From assembly GCA_013697005.1 (NCBI GenBank), contig JACCXM010000235.1, positions 1 through 39,738 of the forward strand: DNA of 39,738 bases, read 5' to 3'. The stretch's first letter is position 1. Each line of letters begins with the position of its first letter. A program made the position numbers and the translations under genes. Under the pieces are notes generated by a model. The model saw only the letters and a program-made list of their open reading frames with translations. It made no database searches and was not told the origin of the DNA. Positions 16,899 to 25,493 of this stretch are shown here, piece after piece. This DNA comes from Chloroflexia bacterium (lineage in GTDB: Bacteria; Chloroflexota; Chloroflexia; Thermomicrobiales; UBA6265).

Positions 16899-18047
16899 TC
16901 AGCGTCCATCCCGGTCTACGGACTCGAGGAGATTCAGAAAATCATCGAAAAGGGAGTCATTGTCTTGCGGTCCTGGAGACGATTCAGGATGGAACTGAAC
17001 CGACATCACTGGGAGCGTATCGTGCCCCAGACCCTCCACCGAGCCATCGTTGAGATTGACGAGCCGAACATGCCAACCGCCGCCATTCGGCAAAGTTTTG
17101 GCATCGACCTCAAAACCATGATTTTGCGCGGTAATTGATACGCGGCCGGTCTTGACGTCACGCACACTATGGTTGCCGCCACGGTGTCCAAACGACAACT
17201 TGCGGGTCTCCGCCCCGATTGCGCGCGCCAGTAGCTGATGTCCGAGACAGATCCCGAAGTAAGGAACGCCCCTCGCGATCACGCCGCTGACGATGGCGAG
17301 ACCGGCATCCAGATTTGCCGGATCACCTGGTCCCGGGGAAACGATCACACCGTCTGGATGCAAATGCTCGATCTCGGCGAGCGAAGTACCAAATGGAACA
17401 ACGGTAACTCGTGCCCCCCGCTTCGCCAACGATCGGATGATGTTTCGCTTTACTCCACAGTCCACGATGACAACATGCGGACCAGTTTCGCTCCCGATGG
17501 TCTCGGGCTCCAACGCGATCACTTCGCCGACGACGTCATGTTCCCCCGGAATTAGCGCGGCCCGAGCGCGCGCGACGAGCTCGGAATCGGAAATATCTGC
17601 GGCATCGTGAACGAGCACTCCGCGAGCGTCACCGGCTTCACGGATATGCAACGTCAATGCTCGCGTATCGATCTCGGATATACCGGGTATCTCGTTGTCG
17701 CGCAGGTAGTTATCAAGCGTCCCGGCGGAATCCACATGACTGGGGAGCGCACAATGCTCCCGAACGATGAGACCTGCGATCCATGGGCGTCGTGATTCGC
17801 TTTGTTGTGGATGAATCCCGTAATTTCCGATCAGCGGATAGGTCATGCAAACGATCTGACCCCGAAACGACGGATCAGTGCAAACTTCCTGATAGCCGAC
17901 CATCGTCGTCGTGAAGACCACCTCTCCACCAACGGCGGCGCGGGCGCCAAATCCCTTCCCGCGAAACACCCGCCCATCGGCGAGTGCCAGGGCGGCATCA
18001 GCGTGGGGCCGGTAGCGCGTTCTTCCCCGCTTTTGGATTTCCCCCAT
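16899..18047 (-). CDS. carA: Carbamoyl-phosphate synthase small (glutaminase) subunit
   Basis: A 382-residue class I glutamine amidotransferase that feeds ammonia to CarB. It has an N-terminal CarA domain (LADGRVFRGKGFG, GYQEVCTDPSFRGQIV) and a glutaminase with nucleophile C267 in GICLGHQLL and the His-Glu pair in QFHPESSPGPQD. I chose ATG at 18047, 28 bases after the pyrC stop. Longer frames extend into pyrC with sequence unlike CarA. GTG at 18071 is possible. Confidence 0.95.
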   Translation of the reverse strand: MGEIQKRGRTRYRPHADAALALADGRVFRGKGFGARAAVGGEVVFTTTMVGYQEVCTDPSFRGQIVCMTYPLIGNYGIHPQQSESRRPWIAGLIVREHCALPSHVDSAGTLDNYLRDNEIPGISEIDTRALTLHIREAGDARGVLVHDAADISDSELVARARAALIPGEHDVVGEVIALEPETIGSETGPHVVIVDCGVKRNIIRSLAKRGARVTVVPFGTSLAEIEHLHPDGVIVSPGPGDPANLDAGLAIVSGVIARGVPYFGICLGHQLLARAIGAETRKLSFGHRGGNHSVRDVKTGRVSITAQNHGFEVDAKTLPNGGGWHVRLVNLNDGSVEGLGHDTLPVMSVQFHPESSPGPQDNDSLFDDFLNLLESVDRDGR

Positions 18048-18075
18048 GATATCGTCTGTCCGAATCCGCACGTCG

Positions 18076-19407
18076 TTACCAGTCACGGTATCGCTCGTCA
18101 CCGCCGACAAATGCCAGTTTTGTCCGGCCGTGCAGTTCGGTGTCCAACAAGGGAGTATTGATACCTCGCGAAACAGTTCCTTTGAGATGAGGCGTCCAAG
18201 TTTCGGCAGGATCGAACACGACGACGTCGGCGGGAGATCCAGGTCGCAGGGTTCCCACGTTGAGACCCCATAGACGCGCCGGTGTCGTGCACAATCCACG
18301 AACGACTTCCCGCAATGTCAGTTCGCCGGCGCGCACCAACGACAACAACAATGGCAGTGCAAATTCGCTCCCGGAAAGTCCAAAAGCGGCGGTCATGAAC
18401 GAGCGGCCTTTTTTTTCGTGACGAGCGTGGGGAGCATGATCGGTGGCAATGACATCGATGAGTCCCGCTCGCAGCGCTTCCCGCAACCGAAGCATGTCGC
18501 CAGTGGTCCGAAGTGGCGGATTCACTTTGGTATCCTGGTCAGCCGCGCCGAAATGCTCTCCGTCGGAACCCTGTTCATGTTCGATATCTCGGCGCCCACC
18601 AACCCATTTGTCCGTCATTGTCATGTGATGAGGCATCACTTCAGCCGTCACCCGGACGCCATTCGATTTCGCCCTGGCGATCAAGTCGGCGCCACGGCCG
18701 GTTGACACATGGCAGGCGTGCAGCCAGCCCCCAGACAGCGCAGCGAGTCCAATATCACGATTAATAATCGATTCCTCAGCGAGCGCGGGAAGTCCCTGAA
18801 TTTTTAGGGCATGGGATGTGTACCCTTCGTGCATTGCTCCGCCGGTCAACGTGGGATCTTCGCAATGAACCATCACCGGTAGGGCAAGCTCTCTCGATGC
18901 CGCCAGGGCCTGCCGCATGACCGACGAATCCGCGGTCGATTCCCCGTCATCGGAAAACCCAACTGCACCCACCGCCGCCAGCGCACGGTAATCAACTGGT
19001 GTATCACCTCTGCGACCCTCGCTGATTGCGGCAATCGGTCGCACAGAGACCACCGCGTCGCGATCCGTGCGACGTTTCAATTCCTCGAGTTGTACCACCG
19101 AATCAAGCGCGGGTTCGGTATTGGGCATGCAAAAAATCGTCGTGAATCCGCCAGCCGCGGCGGCCGCGGTCCCGGTCGCTATCGTCTCTTTCCACTCCTG
19201 ACCCGGTTCACGCAGGTGAACGTGGACGTCGATAAAACCCGGAGCAACGATCATTCCTGTCACATCGATCACATGCTCGGTAGCATCTGCTGCGAGAGTT
19301 CCGACCGCCGAGACCACCTCACCGTGCATGCGAACGTCCAATTGGGCGTCAAGATTCATGCTGGGGTCGACGACGTGTCCGCCTCGCAGGAGAATGCTTT
19401 CTCTCAC
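18076..19407 (-). CDS. pyrC: Dihydroorotase
   Basis: A cyclic amidohydrolase of about 443 residues that closes carbamoyl aspartate to dihydroorotate. Metal-site motifs are DVHVHLREPG near the N-terminus, HACHVST in the middle and IATDHAPH near the end; the end is a typical GSPADVVVFD segment. It is the first gene of the pyr operon here. The frame is open to an ATG at 19482, but that would put a U-tract terminator (19427-19466) inside the gene, so the start must be GTG at 19407 or 19422. Neither has a clear Shine-Dalgarno. Aspartate carbamoyltransferase (pyrB), often next door, is absent. Confidence 0.94.
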   Translation of the reverse strand: MRESILLRGGHVVDPSMNLDAQLDVRMHGEVVSAVGTLAADATEHVIDVTGMIVAPGFIDVHVHLREPGQEWKETIATGTAAAAAGGFTTIFCMPNTEPALDSVVQLEELKRRTDRDAVVSVRPIAAISEGRRGDTPVDYRALAAVGAVGFSDDGESTADSSVMRQALAASRELALPVMVHCEDPTLTGGAMHEGYTSHALKIQGLPALAEESIINRDIGLAALSGGWLHACHVSTGRGADLIARAKSNGVRVTAEVMPHHMTMTDKWVGGRRDIEHEQGSDGEHFGAADQDTKVNPPLRTTGDMLRLREALRAGLIDVIATDHAPHARHEKKGRSFMTAAFGLSGSEFALPLLLSLVRAGELTLREVVRGLCTTPARLWGLNVGTLRPGSPADVVVFDPAETWTPHLKGTVSRGINTPLLDTELHGRTKLAFVGGDERYRDW

Positions 19408-19426
19408 CAGAGTGCCAGGCACGCAG

Positions 19427-19466
19427 AAAAAAACCGTCTCTCGGTCCTGTTCGGTCCGGGAGACGG
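19427..19466 (-). terminator. Attenuator-like intrinsic terminator in the pyr leader
   Basis: Read on the minus strand, arm CCGTCTC (19466-19460) pairs with GAGACGG (19440-19434). The stem continues with five further pairs interrupted by two mismatches, closes on a 5-base loop (19452-19448), and is followed at once by seven Ts (19433-19427). It lies about 60-95 bases after the predicted start of transcription and 20 bases before the pyrC GTG. That is the position expected of a transcription attenuator. The loop-side sequence GACCGAGAGACGG is reminiscent of, but does not match, the PyrR-binding consensus. Confidence 0.75.
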
Positions 19467-19478
19467 CGTCACCGCCGT
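19463..19478 (-). promoter_or_regulatory. Hairpin competing with the pyr leader terminator
   Basis: On the minus strand ACGGCG and CGCCGT form a 6-bp stem capped by GTGA, a GNRA-type tetraloop. Its 3' arm shares bases 19463-19466 with the 5' arm of the terminator, so the two structures are largely exclusive. The 11-mer GCGGTGACGCC, which forms most of this hairpin, is repeated at 19529-19519 near the transcript start. The role as a switch is inference. Confidence 0.45.
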
Positions 19479-19530
19479 GCAAGTTGACTTTGCTAGCGCC
19501 ACAAATTCCCTCATCCAGGGCGTCACCGCG

Positions 19531-19559
19531 AGTATAAGCTTGAACGCGGCACCCGTCAA
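19531..19559 (-). promoter_or_regulatory. pyr operon promoter
   Basis: On the minus strand TTGACG (19559-19554), a 17-base spacer and TATACT (19536-19531) make a near-consensus sigma-70 promoter. Transcription should start near 19524, giving a leader of about 115 bases before the pyrC GTG at 19407. The attenuator sits inside that leader. Confidence 0.7.
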
Positions 19560-19646
19560 AATGATCGCCGTGAAGTCGCCTGACACCTCCGAGCCGTTCC
19601 CGCGTGGTGAACGACTCTTGAGACCGTCACCGGAGAATCACATACG

Positions 19647-20348
19647 ATGAAGCGAAATCCCGATGACAATTTTGCCAAACTCCTCGATATTGATAAGCGG
19701 CTGGCAGAGGAGTATGGTCGCCCGCGATGGCGCTCGCACGGACCGCCGCTGGAAGTGCTCATTGGCACGGTGCTTTCGCAACATACCTCGGATGTCAATA
19801 CGGCCCGGGCGTTCGCATCGTTGCGAAAGACTTTTCCGAAATGGCAAGATGTGATCAGTTCCCCAACGTTTGAGGTTGCCAATGCCATTCGAAGTGGCGG
19901 CCTTGCCAACATCAAGGCGCCGCGCATTCAGAATATCCTCCGCGCCATCGAAGGCGAGACGGGAATCCTATCCCTCGATTGCTTGCACCCCCAAACACTT
20001 GATCGCTCGCGGATGTGGCTCGAAGCACTCCCTGGCGTTGGACCGAAAACCGCCAGCTGCGTTCTGTTGTTCAGTCTGGGGTTTCCCGCCATGCCGGTCG
20101 ATACACACGTGCATCGCGTTAGCCGCCGCCTGGGCCTGATCGCACCCGTAACCAGCGCAAACGATGCTCACCGCACCCTCGATCGACTGACTGGTCCAGA
20201 CCGCGATCTCATCTACGGCTTTCACATGAATCTCATCGCTCATGGTCGCGCGGTGTGCAAGGCCAGATCACCCGCGTGTTCTGCTTGCGTCCTCAACGAT
20301 ATCTGCCCAAGCGGGGCCCCTTCGATCCACCGGCGCGTGAATCTGTGA
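19647..20348 (+). CDS. nth: Endonuclease III (DNA glycosylase/AP lyase)
   Basis: A 233-residue HhH-GPD glycosylase that removes oxidised pyrimidines and nicks the abasic site. The helix-hairpin-helix LPGVGPKTA carries the catalytic lysine K134, and VDTHVHRV the aspartate D152. The C-terminal 4Fe-4S cluster has full C-x6-C-x2-C-x5-C spacing (C204, C211, C214, C220). ATG at 19647 has GGAGA at 19632-19636. It is divergent from the pyr operon and adds to the repair genes of the window, though separated from them by that operon. Confidence 0.93.
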   Translation: MKRNPDDNFAKLLDIDKRLAEEYGRPRWRSHGPPLEVLIGTVLSQHTSDVNTARAFASLRKTFPKWQDVISSPTFEVANAIRSGGLANIKAPRIQNILRAIEGETGILSLDCLHPQTLDRSRMWLEALPGVGPKTASCVLLFSLGFPAMPVDTHVHRVSRRLGLIAPVTSANDAHRTLDRLTGPDRDLIYGFHMNLIAHGRAVCKARSPACSACVLNDICPSGAPSIHRRVNL

Positions 20349-20379
20349 TCGACGAAACCTTCGCGGTGCGGAACATGGA

Positions 20380-20408
20380 TTGAGCACGGCTAGAGGCGGT
20401 GCTAGACT
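20380..20408 (+). promoter_or_regulatory. Promoter for the following unknown gene
   Basis: TTGAGC (20380-20385), a 17-base spacer and TAGACT (20403-20408) lie in the gap after nth. Transcription would start near 20415, about 45 bases before the GTG of the next gene. Confidence 0.5.
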
Positions 20409-20459
20409 CTGTATCAGCGTTCCCCACTTGGCTCGTGGCCTCGGAACAAACACGATGTA

Positions 20460-21302
20460 GTGAGCATTGGTATGCCCCGCGTCGTACCTGGATCCTCAAT
20501 CGCCGTCAGCTATTCCAGTCGCGGTGCCTCGATGCCCGCGTGGATGGTGCAGCATGTCGCGGCCGTCGCCATGGTCGACGGAATCGATCTCGATGCGTCG
20601 ACCCGATTCGCAATGTGGATGGCCTCACTGACTTGTAGCCCGGAGACGCCTTCTCTGCCGATACGGAGCGTCTGGTCGAGCGCGGAAAGTACGGATTCGA
20701 AACGGGTTAGTCGGCTAATTGACGCCACGATTCACAATCAACCGGGCGCTCCGCCACTGATCGTAATCATGGTGCCGGGCAATTGTTCGGCCAAGGATTT
20801 GGCAAGGACATTGCAGCCAGGGCAAACGTTCAAAAGCAATCGCCGGTTTGCGATCGGATTGTCCGGTGCGTCTCTTCGCGGAGGTCGGCCGCATCTTGTC
20901 CAGCTAGGGCAGTTCCGCAGATTCGCGGAAGAATGGGACCTTTCCCTCGCAATCGACTTGTCGGGTCGATTCGATCCGACGTGGGAAGCCGAGGCCGCGA
21001 TTGCCCGGCTTGGCGATCGACTGGCGGTGCTCCGTCTGCCAGTTTCCGCCCCATCTCGGGCTGCGGTCGGCCGTGACCGTGTTGCCTGTCGCGCCCTTCA
21101 CGCGGCGATCGACCGCGCGGGATCCCTTGATGTTGCTCTTTCGACGGTAAGGTCCGTTCCTTTTCCGGTGACGCCTCGCGCAGCGGGTCGCTCCGCCGGG
21201 AGAGCGGCGCACTATGTCGCCGTGCGCGCGGCCCTACATTCACAGGCTCTCCGCGACGGAATTACGAGATACGAAGGCACTCCGACTATTCGCGGGTTTT
21301 AG
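20460..21302 (+). CDS. Unknown protein with a possible TIM-barrel-like segment
   Basis: An open frame of 280 residues from GTG at 20460 (ATG at 20472 is an alternative; no clear Shine-Dalgarno for either). Alternating hydrophobic and helical stretches suggest an alpha/beta fold. PPLIVIMVPGN, FRRFAEEWDLSLAIDLSG and WEAEAAIARLGDRLAVLRLP look like successive strand-helix units and faintly recall sugar-phosphate isomerase/epimerase-type barrels, but I see no metal or catalytic residues. No signal peptide or membrane segment is evident. A promoter-like sequence precedes it, which supports expression. It converges on rpsI. I do not assign a function. Confidence 0.62.
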   Translation: MSIGMPRVVPGSSIAVSYSSRGASMPAWMVQHVAAVAMVDGIDLDASTRFAMWMASLTCSPETPSLPIRSVWSSAESTDSKRVSRLIDATIHNQPGAPPLIVIMVPGNCSAKDLARTLQPGQTFKSNRRFAIGLSGASLRGGRPHLVQLGQFRRFAEEWDLSLAIDLSGRFDPTWEAEAAIARLGDRLAVLRLPVSAPSRAAVGRDRVACRALHAAIDRAGSLDVALSTVRSVPFPVTPRAAGRSAGRAAHYVAVRAALHSQALRDGITRYEGTPTIRGF

Positions 21303-21306
21303 GCCT

Positions 21307-21343
21307 CGTCGCATCCCAGGCTTCGGCACTCCATCGTGCGACG
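21307..21343. terminator. Hairpin between convergent genes, terminator-like but without a T-run
   Basis: CGTCGCA (21307-21313) and TGCGACG (21337-21343) are perfect arms in the 72-base gap between two convergent genes. Neither side has a T-run on its exit strand, so it may be a weak or factor-assisted bidirectional terminator. Confidence 0.3.
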
Positions 21344-21374
21344 TGGAAAATCTCGCTCGTGTTGAGTACCCGGA

Positions 21375-21773
21375 TTACCGCTTTGTGTACTGGGGAGCCT
21401 TGCGCGCTCGCTTGAGCCCGACCTTCTTTCGCTCCTTGACTCGCGCGTCCCGGGTGAGGAGTCGCGCCCGCTTCAGCACTGGGCGCAAGTCCTCATCGAA
21501 CCGGATCAGCGCGCGCGCAATGCCGTGCCGAATAGCCCCAGCCTGTCCGGAAACGCCCCCGCCAAGAACACGCACAGTTACGTCGAATCGCTCCCGGGTT
21601 CCGGTCAGAAGGAGTGGTTCCGTCACCGAGGCTTGATGCACCTGGCGCCCTCCGAAATAGTCCGTAGCCGCGCGGCCATTCACGGTAATCGCCCCAGAAC
21701 CAGGATAGAGCCTGACCCGCGCCACGGCGGCTTTCCTGCGGCCAACGGCCCAGATATACGTCGCCTCACTCAT
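21375..21773 (-). CDS. rpsI: 30S ribosomal protein S9
   Basis: A 132-residue S9 with the N-terminal YIWAVGRRKAAVARVRLYPG, the central GGGVSGQAGAIRHGIARAL and the invariant C-terminal tail KAPQYTKR, whose last arginine reaches the P-site tRNA in known ribosomes. ATG at 21773 follows GGAGAGGAAA; a longer frame to 21815 is unlikely. It follows rplM, the usual rplM-rpsI pair, and is the last gene of the ribosomal block. Confidence 0.96.
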   Translation of the reverse strand: MSEATYIWAVGRRKAAVARVRLYPGSGAITVNGRAATDYFGGRQVHQASVTEPLLLTGTRERFDVTVRVLGGGVSGQAGAIRHGIARALIRFDEDLRPVLKRARLLTRDARVKERKKVGLKRARKAPQYTKR

Positions 21774-21831
21774 GATCCCTGTTTCCTCTCCAATTGCCCG
21801 AATCCTCGTTCCCACTAGCGGAAATGAAAGG

Positions 21832-22296
21832 TCATCCCTCTGTCATTGCCCACGGTTCTACCGCGAGCATTGTAGGTTGCTGCGTTGCGTGAGGATGATC
21901 TGGTCCCGCATACACTTTCAACTTACGAAGCTGCGCCTCTCCCAGAACATTTTTCGGAAGCATCCCTCGGACGGCGCTCTGGATAATGCGCTCGGGATGA
22001 CTGCCTCGAACCTCACGGACCGACCGCCGTCGCAAACCGCCTGGGTAGCCAGAGTGCCGCGTGTAGAGCTTTTGCGTCTCCTTCTTTCCCGTAAGGACAA
22101 CTTTTTCCGCATTGACCACAATGACGAAATCTCCCATGTCGGCATGGGGCGAAAACGTCGGCTTCGTCTTTCCGCGTAGGGTCGCGGCAATCACCGACGC
22201 GAGTCGGCCCAACGTCTTGCCTTCGGCATCGACGATGTACCACCGCTTTCCAGTTTGCAGATCACCGAGTTTCGGCGACCATGTCCGTCGTTCCAT
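21832..22296 (-). CDS. rplM: 50S ribosomal protein L13
   Basis: A 154-residue L13 of the common bacterial type (RRTWSPK ... [35 protein letters not shown], then [27 protein letters not shown]). ATG at 22296 has GGAG seven bases upstream; the eight extra codons of the longer frame are not needed. It binds 23S rRNA early in large-subunit assembly. It lies 58 bases upstream of rpsI. Confidence 0.96.
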   Translation of the reverse strand: MERRTWSPKLGDLQTGKRWYIVDAEGKTLGRLASVIAATLRGKTKPTFSPHADMGDFVIVVNAEKVVLTGKKETQKLYTRHSGYPGGLRRRSVREVRGSHPERIIQSAVRGMLPKNVLGEAQLRKLKVYAGPDHPHATQQPTMLAVEPWAMTEG

Positions 22297-22374
22297 GCCA
22301 GTGCTCCTTCGTTTCAACAACGCAAGTTGCGGATTTCCGTTGGTATATGCAGTCCATCCATCACACAGCGTCGG

Positions 22375-23184
22375 TCAATATCCGATCTTGTGTAGGGTCA
22401 GCCCTTGTGGCGGTGCAACGACCGAGCCTTGCCGCCTATCCCGCTTTTCGCGAACTGCCCCAACCCACTCCGCTTCACGTCGCCCGCGTCCCACTTCGAC
22501 CAGAGCCCCGACGAAGTTTCGGACCATACGCGGCAGAAACGCGTCCGCCGTGACGATGAACTCGATGACGCGCAAGTTCTGTTCATCGCCTGGACTCGCG
22601 CGTACTGCAATCTCGCGGCAGTCGCACCGGAAAACCTGGCGAATCGTTCCCCGCGGTCGCTTTGCCCGCTCCGACCACGGAACGCCATCGCCGCTGCTCG
22701 CGAACGACGCGAAGTCGTGCGTCCCAACCAACCATCGAGATCCAACGACCATCGCGGTGACATCAACATCCGCCCCCGGCGTCCAGGCATATCTTCTGAG
22801 GAAAGGGCTCTCGATCGACGGCGCCAACCAATATCGGTACTCACGCCAGAGCGCGTCGAAACGAGGATTGAATGCCGGATCGCAGGTGTCGACATCGGTC
22901 GCGACGATATCGCGGGGCAGCTTCGCGTTGAGAGCCCGTTGCAGGTCGTGGCACGAACCGCGCCAACCTGGAAGCGACGCTGCGGCAACCTGACCGGCCG
23001 CGTGTACGCCGCGGTCGGTGCGGCCGCCAAACGTCGTCCGCAGTGGTGCACCAGCGAGTGCCTCCAGCGAGCGCTCGAGCTCACCCTGCACCGTGCGCGA
23101 GCTCGGCTGCACCTGCGAACCCGAAAAATCGGTGCCGTCATACGCCAATGTCAGTCGGAAGCTCGGCATGGTTGGCCAATGCAC
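22375..23184 (-). CDS. truA: tRNA pseudouridine(38-40) synthase TruA
   Basis: A 269-residue TruA that isomerises uridines 38-40 in the tRNA anticodon arm. The catalytic aspartate is in GGRTDRGVHAAGQV; LAYDGTDFSG near the start and FLPRMVRNFVGALVEVGRG near the end are family motifs. GTG at 23184 has AGGTG five bases upstream, a better site than the ATG at 23169. It follows rplQ by 10 bases in the common rplQ-truA-rplM order. Confidence 0.94.
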   Translation of the reverse strand: MHWPTMPSFRLTLAYDGTDFSGSQVQPSSRTVQGELERSLEALAGAPLRTTFGGRTDRGVHAAGQVAAASLPGWRGSCHDLQRALNAKLPRDIVATDVDTCDPAFNPRFDALWREYRYWLAPSIESPFLRRYAWTPGADVDVTAMVVGSRWLVGTHDFASFASSGDGVPWSERAKRPRGTIRQVFRCDCREIAVRASPGDEQNLRVIEFIVTADAFLPRMVRNFVGALVEVGRGRREAEWVGAVREKRDRRQGSVVAPPQGLTLHKIGY

Positions 23185-23194
23185 ACGTTTTCAC

Positions 23195-23551
23195 CTAAGC
23201 CTCGATAAACTCGATAAGTGCCATCGGTGCTGCGTCACCGTGACGTATACCGAGTTTGGAGATGCGCGTGTATCCACCTGGGGCTTCTTCGAACCGTGGC
23301 GCGATGACTTCGAACAGTTTCGCCGTCGCTGGTGGATTGTTTATTTTCGACATCACCAGATTGCGATGATGCTGGCTGTCCTCCCGCGCAATCGTCACCA
23401 ACTTCTCGACGATTGGGCGCAGCGTTTTCGCTTTTGCCTCAGTCGTGGTCAACCGCTCGTGCTGAATCATTGAAATAGCCAGTTGACGAAGCAGCGCCTG
23501 CCGCTGGGAGGGATTCCGGCCAAACTTACGGCCTGCCTTCCGGTGCCTCAT
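23195..23551 (-). CDS. rplQ: 50S ribosomal protein L17
   Basis: A 118-residue L17 beginning MRHRKAGRKFGRNPSQRQALLR, the standard start, and ending ALIEFIEA. The ATG overlaps the rpoA stop (ATGA), so the two are translationally coupled, as is common in the alpha operon. Confidence 0.96.
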   Translation of the reverse strand: MRHRKAGRKFGRNPSQRQALLRQLAISMIQHERLTTTEAKAKTLRPIVEKLVTIAREDSQHHRNLVMSKINNPPATAKLFEVIAPRFEEAPGGYTRISKLGIRHGDAAPMALIEFIEA

Positions 23552-24666
23552 GTCAAACTCTCCTCAGTGTCCCCGCCGCCCGGCCCGGCTCCGGCCCCGC
23601 GTAGCGCGGCGACCGCTTCCGACATGTCATTGTCAGGGCCGTCGCCGGCCTCGTTCTCGCCAACATCGAATTCACCGTCGGTCAGGTCCAGTCCCTCGAG
23701 AAACTCGGTGCCACCAAACGTGCTTTCGCCTTCCGGCAGGTAACCAAATTCCGCAAGCTTTTGGCGAAGCTCGGTCATCGACCGTGGACCAAAATTCCGA
23801 ATTGAGAGGAGTTGCTCGGGATCAACGGTGAGCACCTGTCCAACCCGCTCGATCTGACGACTGCGGAGTGCGTTAAGGACCCGCGGCGATAGACCGAGAT
23901 CGACAAGGGGTTTGTTCAGCACTTCATCGGGAATCATCGCCCCCGAAGCGTCAGGCTGGTCACCATCCTGTTGCGTGAACGCGGCAAAGGTCTGCGCTTG
24001 CGTCATCAGGATCCGCGCGGCTTCTGCCAGCGCATCATCTGGATCAATCGTGCCGTCTGTGAGCACTTCGATAATCAGGCGATCGAAATCAGTCATCGGA
24101 CCGACGCGGGTGTGCTCCACGACAAAGTTCACCCGCTCAATCGGCGTATAGATCGCATCAATAGGTATTTCTCCGATTGAATACGACTCCTGCATCTCCG
24201 CTGGTTTATACCCGCGATCCTGGGTGATCCAGATATCCATGTCCATGACGCCGTCTGGCGAATCAATTGTGGCAATGACTTGGTCCGGATTGATGACGTC
24301 CACTTCAGCCGGCCAGACCACGTCTCCAGCCGTAACCTGTCGTTCACCCGAGGGATCGCCATTGACATAGAGATGAGCCCGGGTCTCTCCGTTGAGGTCC
24401 ATCATCCGCTTGAGCCGAACGCGTTTCAGATTCAGGACGATCTCGGTGACATCTTCTCGTACGTTAGGAATTGTCGAAAATTCGTGCCAGACGTTGTCGA
24501 GCCGCACTCGCGAAACCGCCACTCCCTCGAGGGAGCGCAGCAAGATTCGCCGTAAGGCGTTGCCTAGCGTCGTTCCGTAGCCTGGCTCCATCGGTTCGGC
24601 TTTGTACCGACCATAATTGAGGCCAGATTCAACAGTCTCAATGTGAAATTGTGGTCGTTCTAACAA
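23548..24666 (-). CDS. rpoA: RNA polymerase alpha subunit, TTG start, acidic C-terminal tail
   Basis: A 372-residue alpha subunit. The N-terminal domain for dimerisation and assembly (GLNYGRYKAEPMEPGYGTTLGNALRRILL) is followed by the C-terminal HhH domain (DLGLSPRVLNALRSRQIERVGQVL, FGPRSMTELRQKLAEFG) that contacts UP elements and activators. I set the start at TTG 24666: GGAGG lies nine bases upstream and the protein then begins MLERPQF, as the family does. A longer ATG frame at 24726 has no such site. The last 58 residues beyond the C-terminal domain are rich in Asp, Glu and Gly, an extension not seen in the short E. coli form. Confidence 0.95.
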   Translation of the reverse strand: MLERPQFHIETVESGLNYGRYKAEPMEPGYGTTLGNALRRILLRSLEGVAVSRVRLDNVWHEFSTIPNVREDVTEIVLNLKRVRLKRMMDLNGETRAHLYVNGDPSGERQVTAGDVVWPAEVDVINPDQVIATIDSPDGVMDMDIWITQDRGYKPAEMQESYSIGEIPIDAIYTPIERVNFVVEHTRVGPMTDFDRLIIEVLTDGTIDPDDALAEAARILMTQAQTFAAFTQQDGDQPDASGAMIPDEVLNKPLVDLGLSPRVLNALRSRQIERVGQVLTVDPEQLLSIRNFGPRSMTELRQKLAEFGYLPEGESTFGGTEFLEGLDLTDGEFDVGENEAGDGPDNDMSEAVAALRGAGAGPGGGDTEESLT

Positions 24667-24761
24667 GTTTCGTCGCCTCCATGTTGGCACAAGATCGTGA
24701 ACGCGGAACCATTCCCACTGCTCCAAATCGCCCGGTCGAGCCCGCGCCTTGCCTCGTCGAA

Positions 24762-25406
24762 TTAGCGGCTGTAATGCTCCACAACCAGAGCTTCGTTGAA
24801 GGACGGCACTTCGACCTGATCGCGGGCTGGCAAACTCAAGACTCTACCGCTCAACGCACTGGAATCGATGCTCATCCAATCCGGCGCCTTTCGCGTACTC
24901 AATACTTCGCCATAATCTGTGAAGTATGTTCGGTTGCGGCTCTGCGTACGCACCGACACGATGTCACCTGGTTTGACGAGAAAAGAAGGGACATTCGTCT
25001 TGCGTCCATTGACCACAAAATGACCGTGCCGCACCAACTGCCGAGCCTGCCGTCGGGAATCGGCAAATCCCATCCGGTAAATTACATTGTCAAGTCGCGA
25101 CTCGAGAATCTGCAGCAGATTGTCGCCAGTCACGCCCCCGCGGCGTTCCGCTTCCACGAAATGCTTGTGAAACTGGCTCTCCATAACCCCATAAAACCTG
25201 CGCACCTTTTGCTTCTCACGGAGTTGCAGCCCGAACTCTGACGGACGGCGCGTACGGCGTTGACCATGCTGCCCAGGCGGAAAGTTTTTGGCCGGCTGTC
25301 GTTTGACGATCGGGCATTTTGGGCCGTCGCAGCGCGCACCTTTCAAATAGAGCTTGAGCCCTTCTCGCCGGCACAATCGGCATACTGGTCCCGTATATCT
25401 CGCCAT
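24762..25406 (-). CDS. rpsD: 30S ribosomal protein S4 (zinc-binding form)
   Basis: A 214-residue S4. Four N-terminal cysteines (CRLC near residues 9-12, then CDGPKC) mark the zinc-binding form. The S4 RNA-binding domain is [35 protein letters not shown] at 25406 gives the standard [12 protein letters not shown] start; GGAGG lies 12 bases upstream. S4 begins 16S rRNA folding and in many bacteria represses its own operon. No leader structure was identified here. Confidence 0.96.
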   Translation of the reverse strand: MARYTGPVCRLCRREGLKLYLKGARCDGPKCPIVKRQPAKNFPPGQHGQRRTRRPSEFGLQLREKQKVRRFYGVMESQFHKHFVEAERRGGVTGDNLLQILESRLDNVIYRMGFADSRRQARQLVRHGHFVVNGRKTNVPSFLVKPGDIVSVRTQSRNRTYFTDYGEVLSTRKAPDWMSIDSSALSGRVLSLPARDQVEVPSFNEALVVEHYSR

Positions 25407-25493
25407 TGTTGAAATCAACCTCCGTCACGGTCTGCTGATCCAGGAGCCGGGAGCAGTCAGTGGAACAACCCCAAACTGCCAAAGCTCAAAGTG

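Noticed and set aside
19408-19482. Longer pyrC start at ATG 19482
   Set aside because: The added codons contain the leader terminator hairpin and U-tract and do not resemble dihydroorotase.
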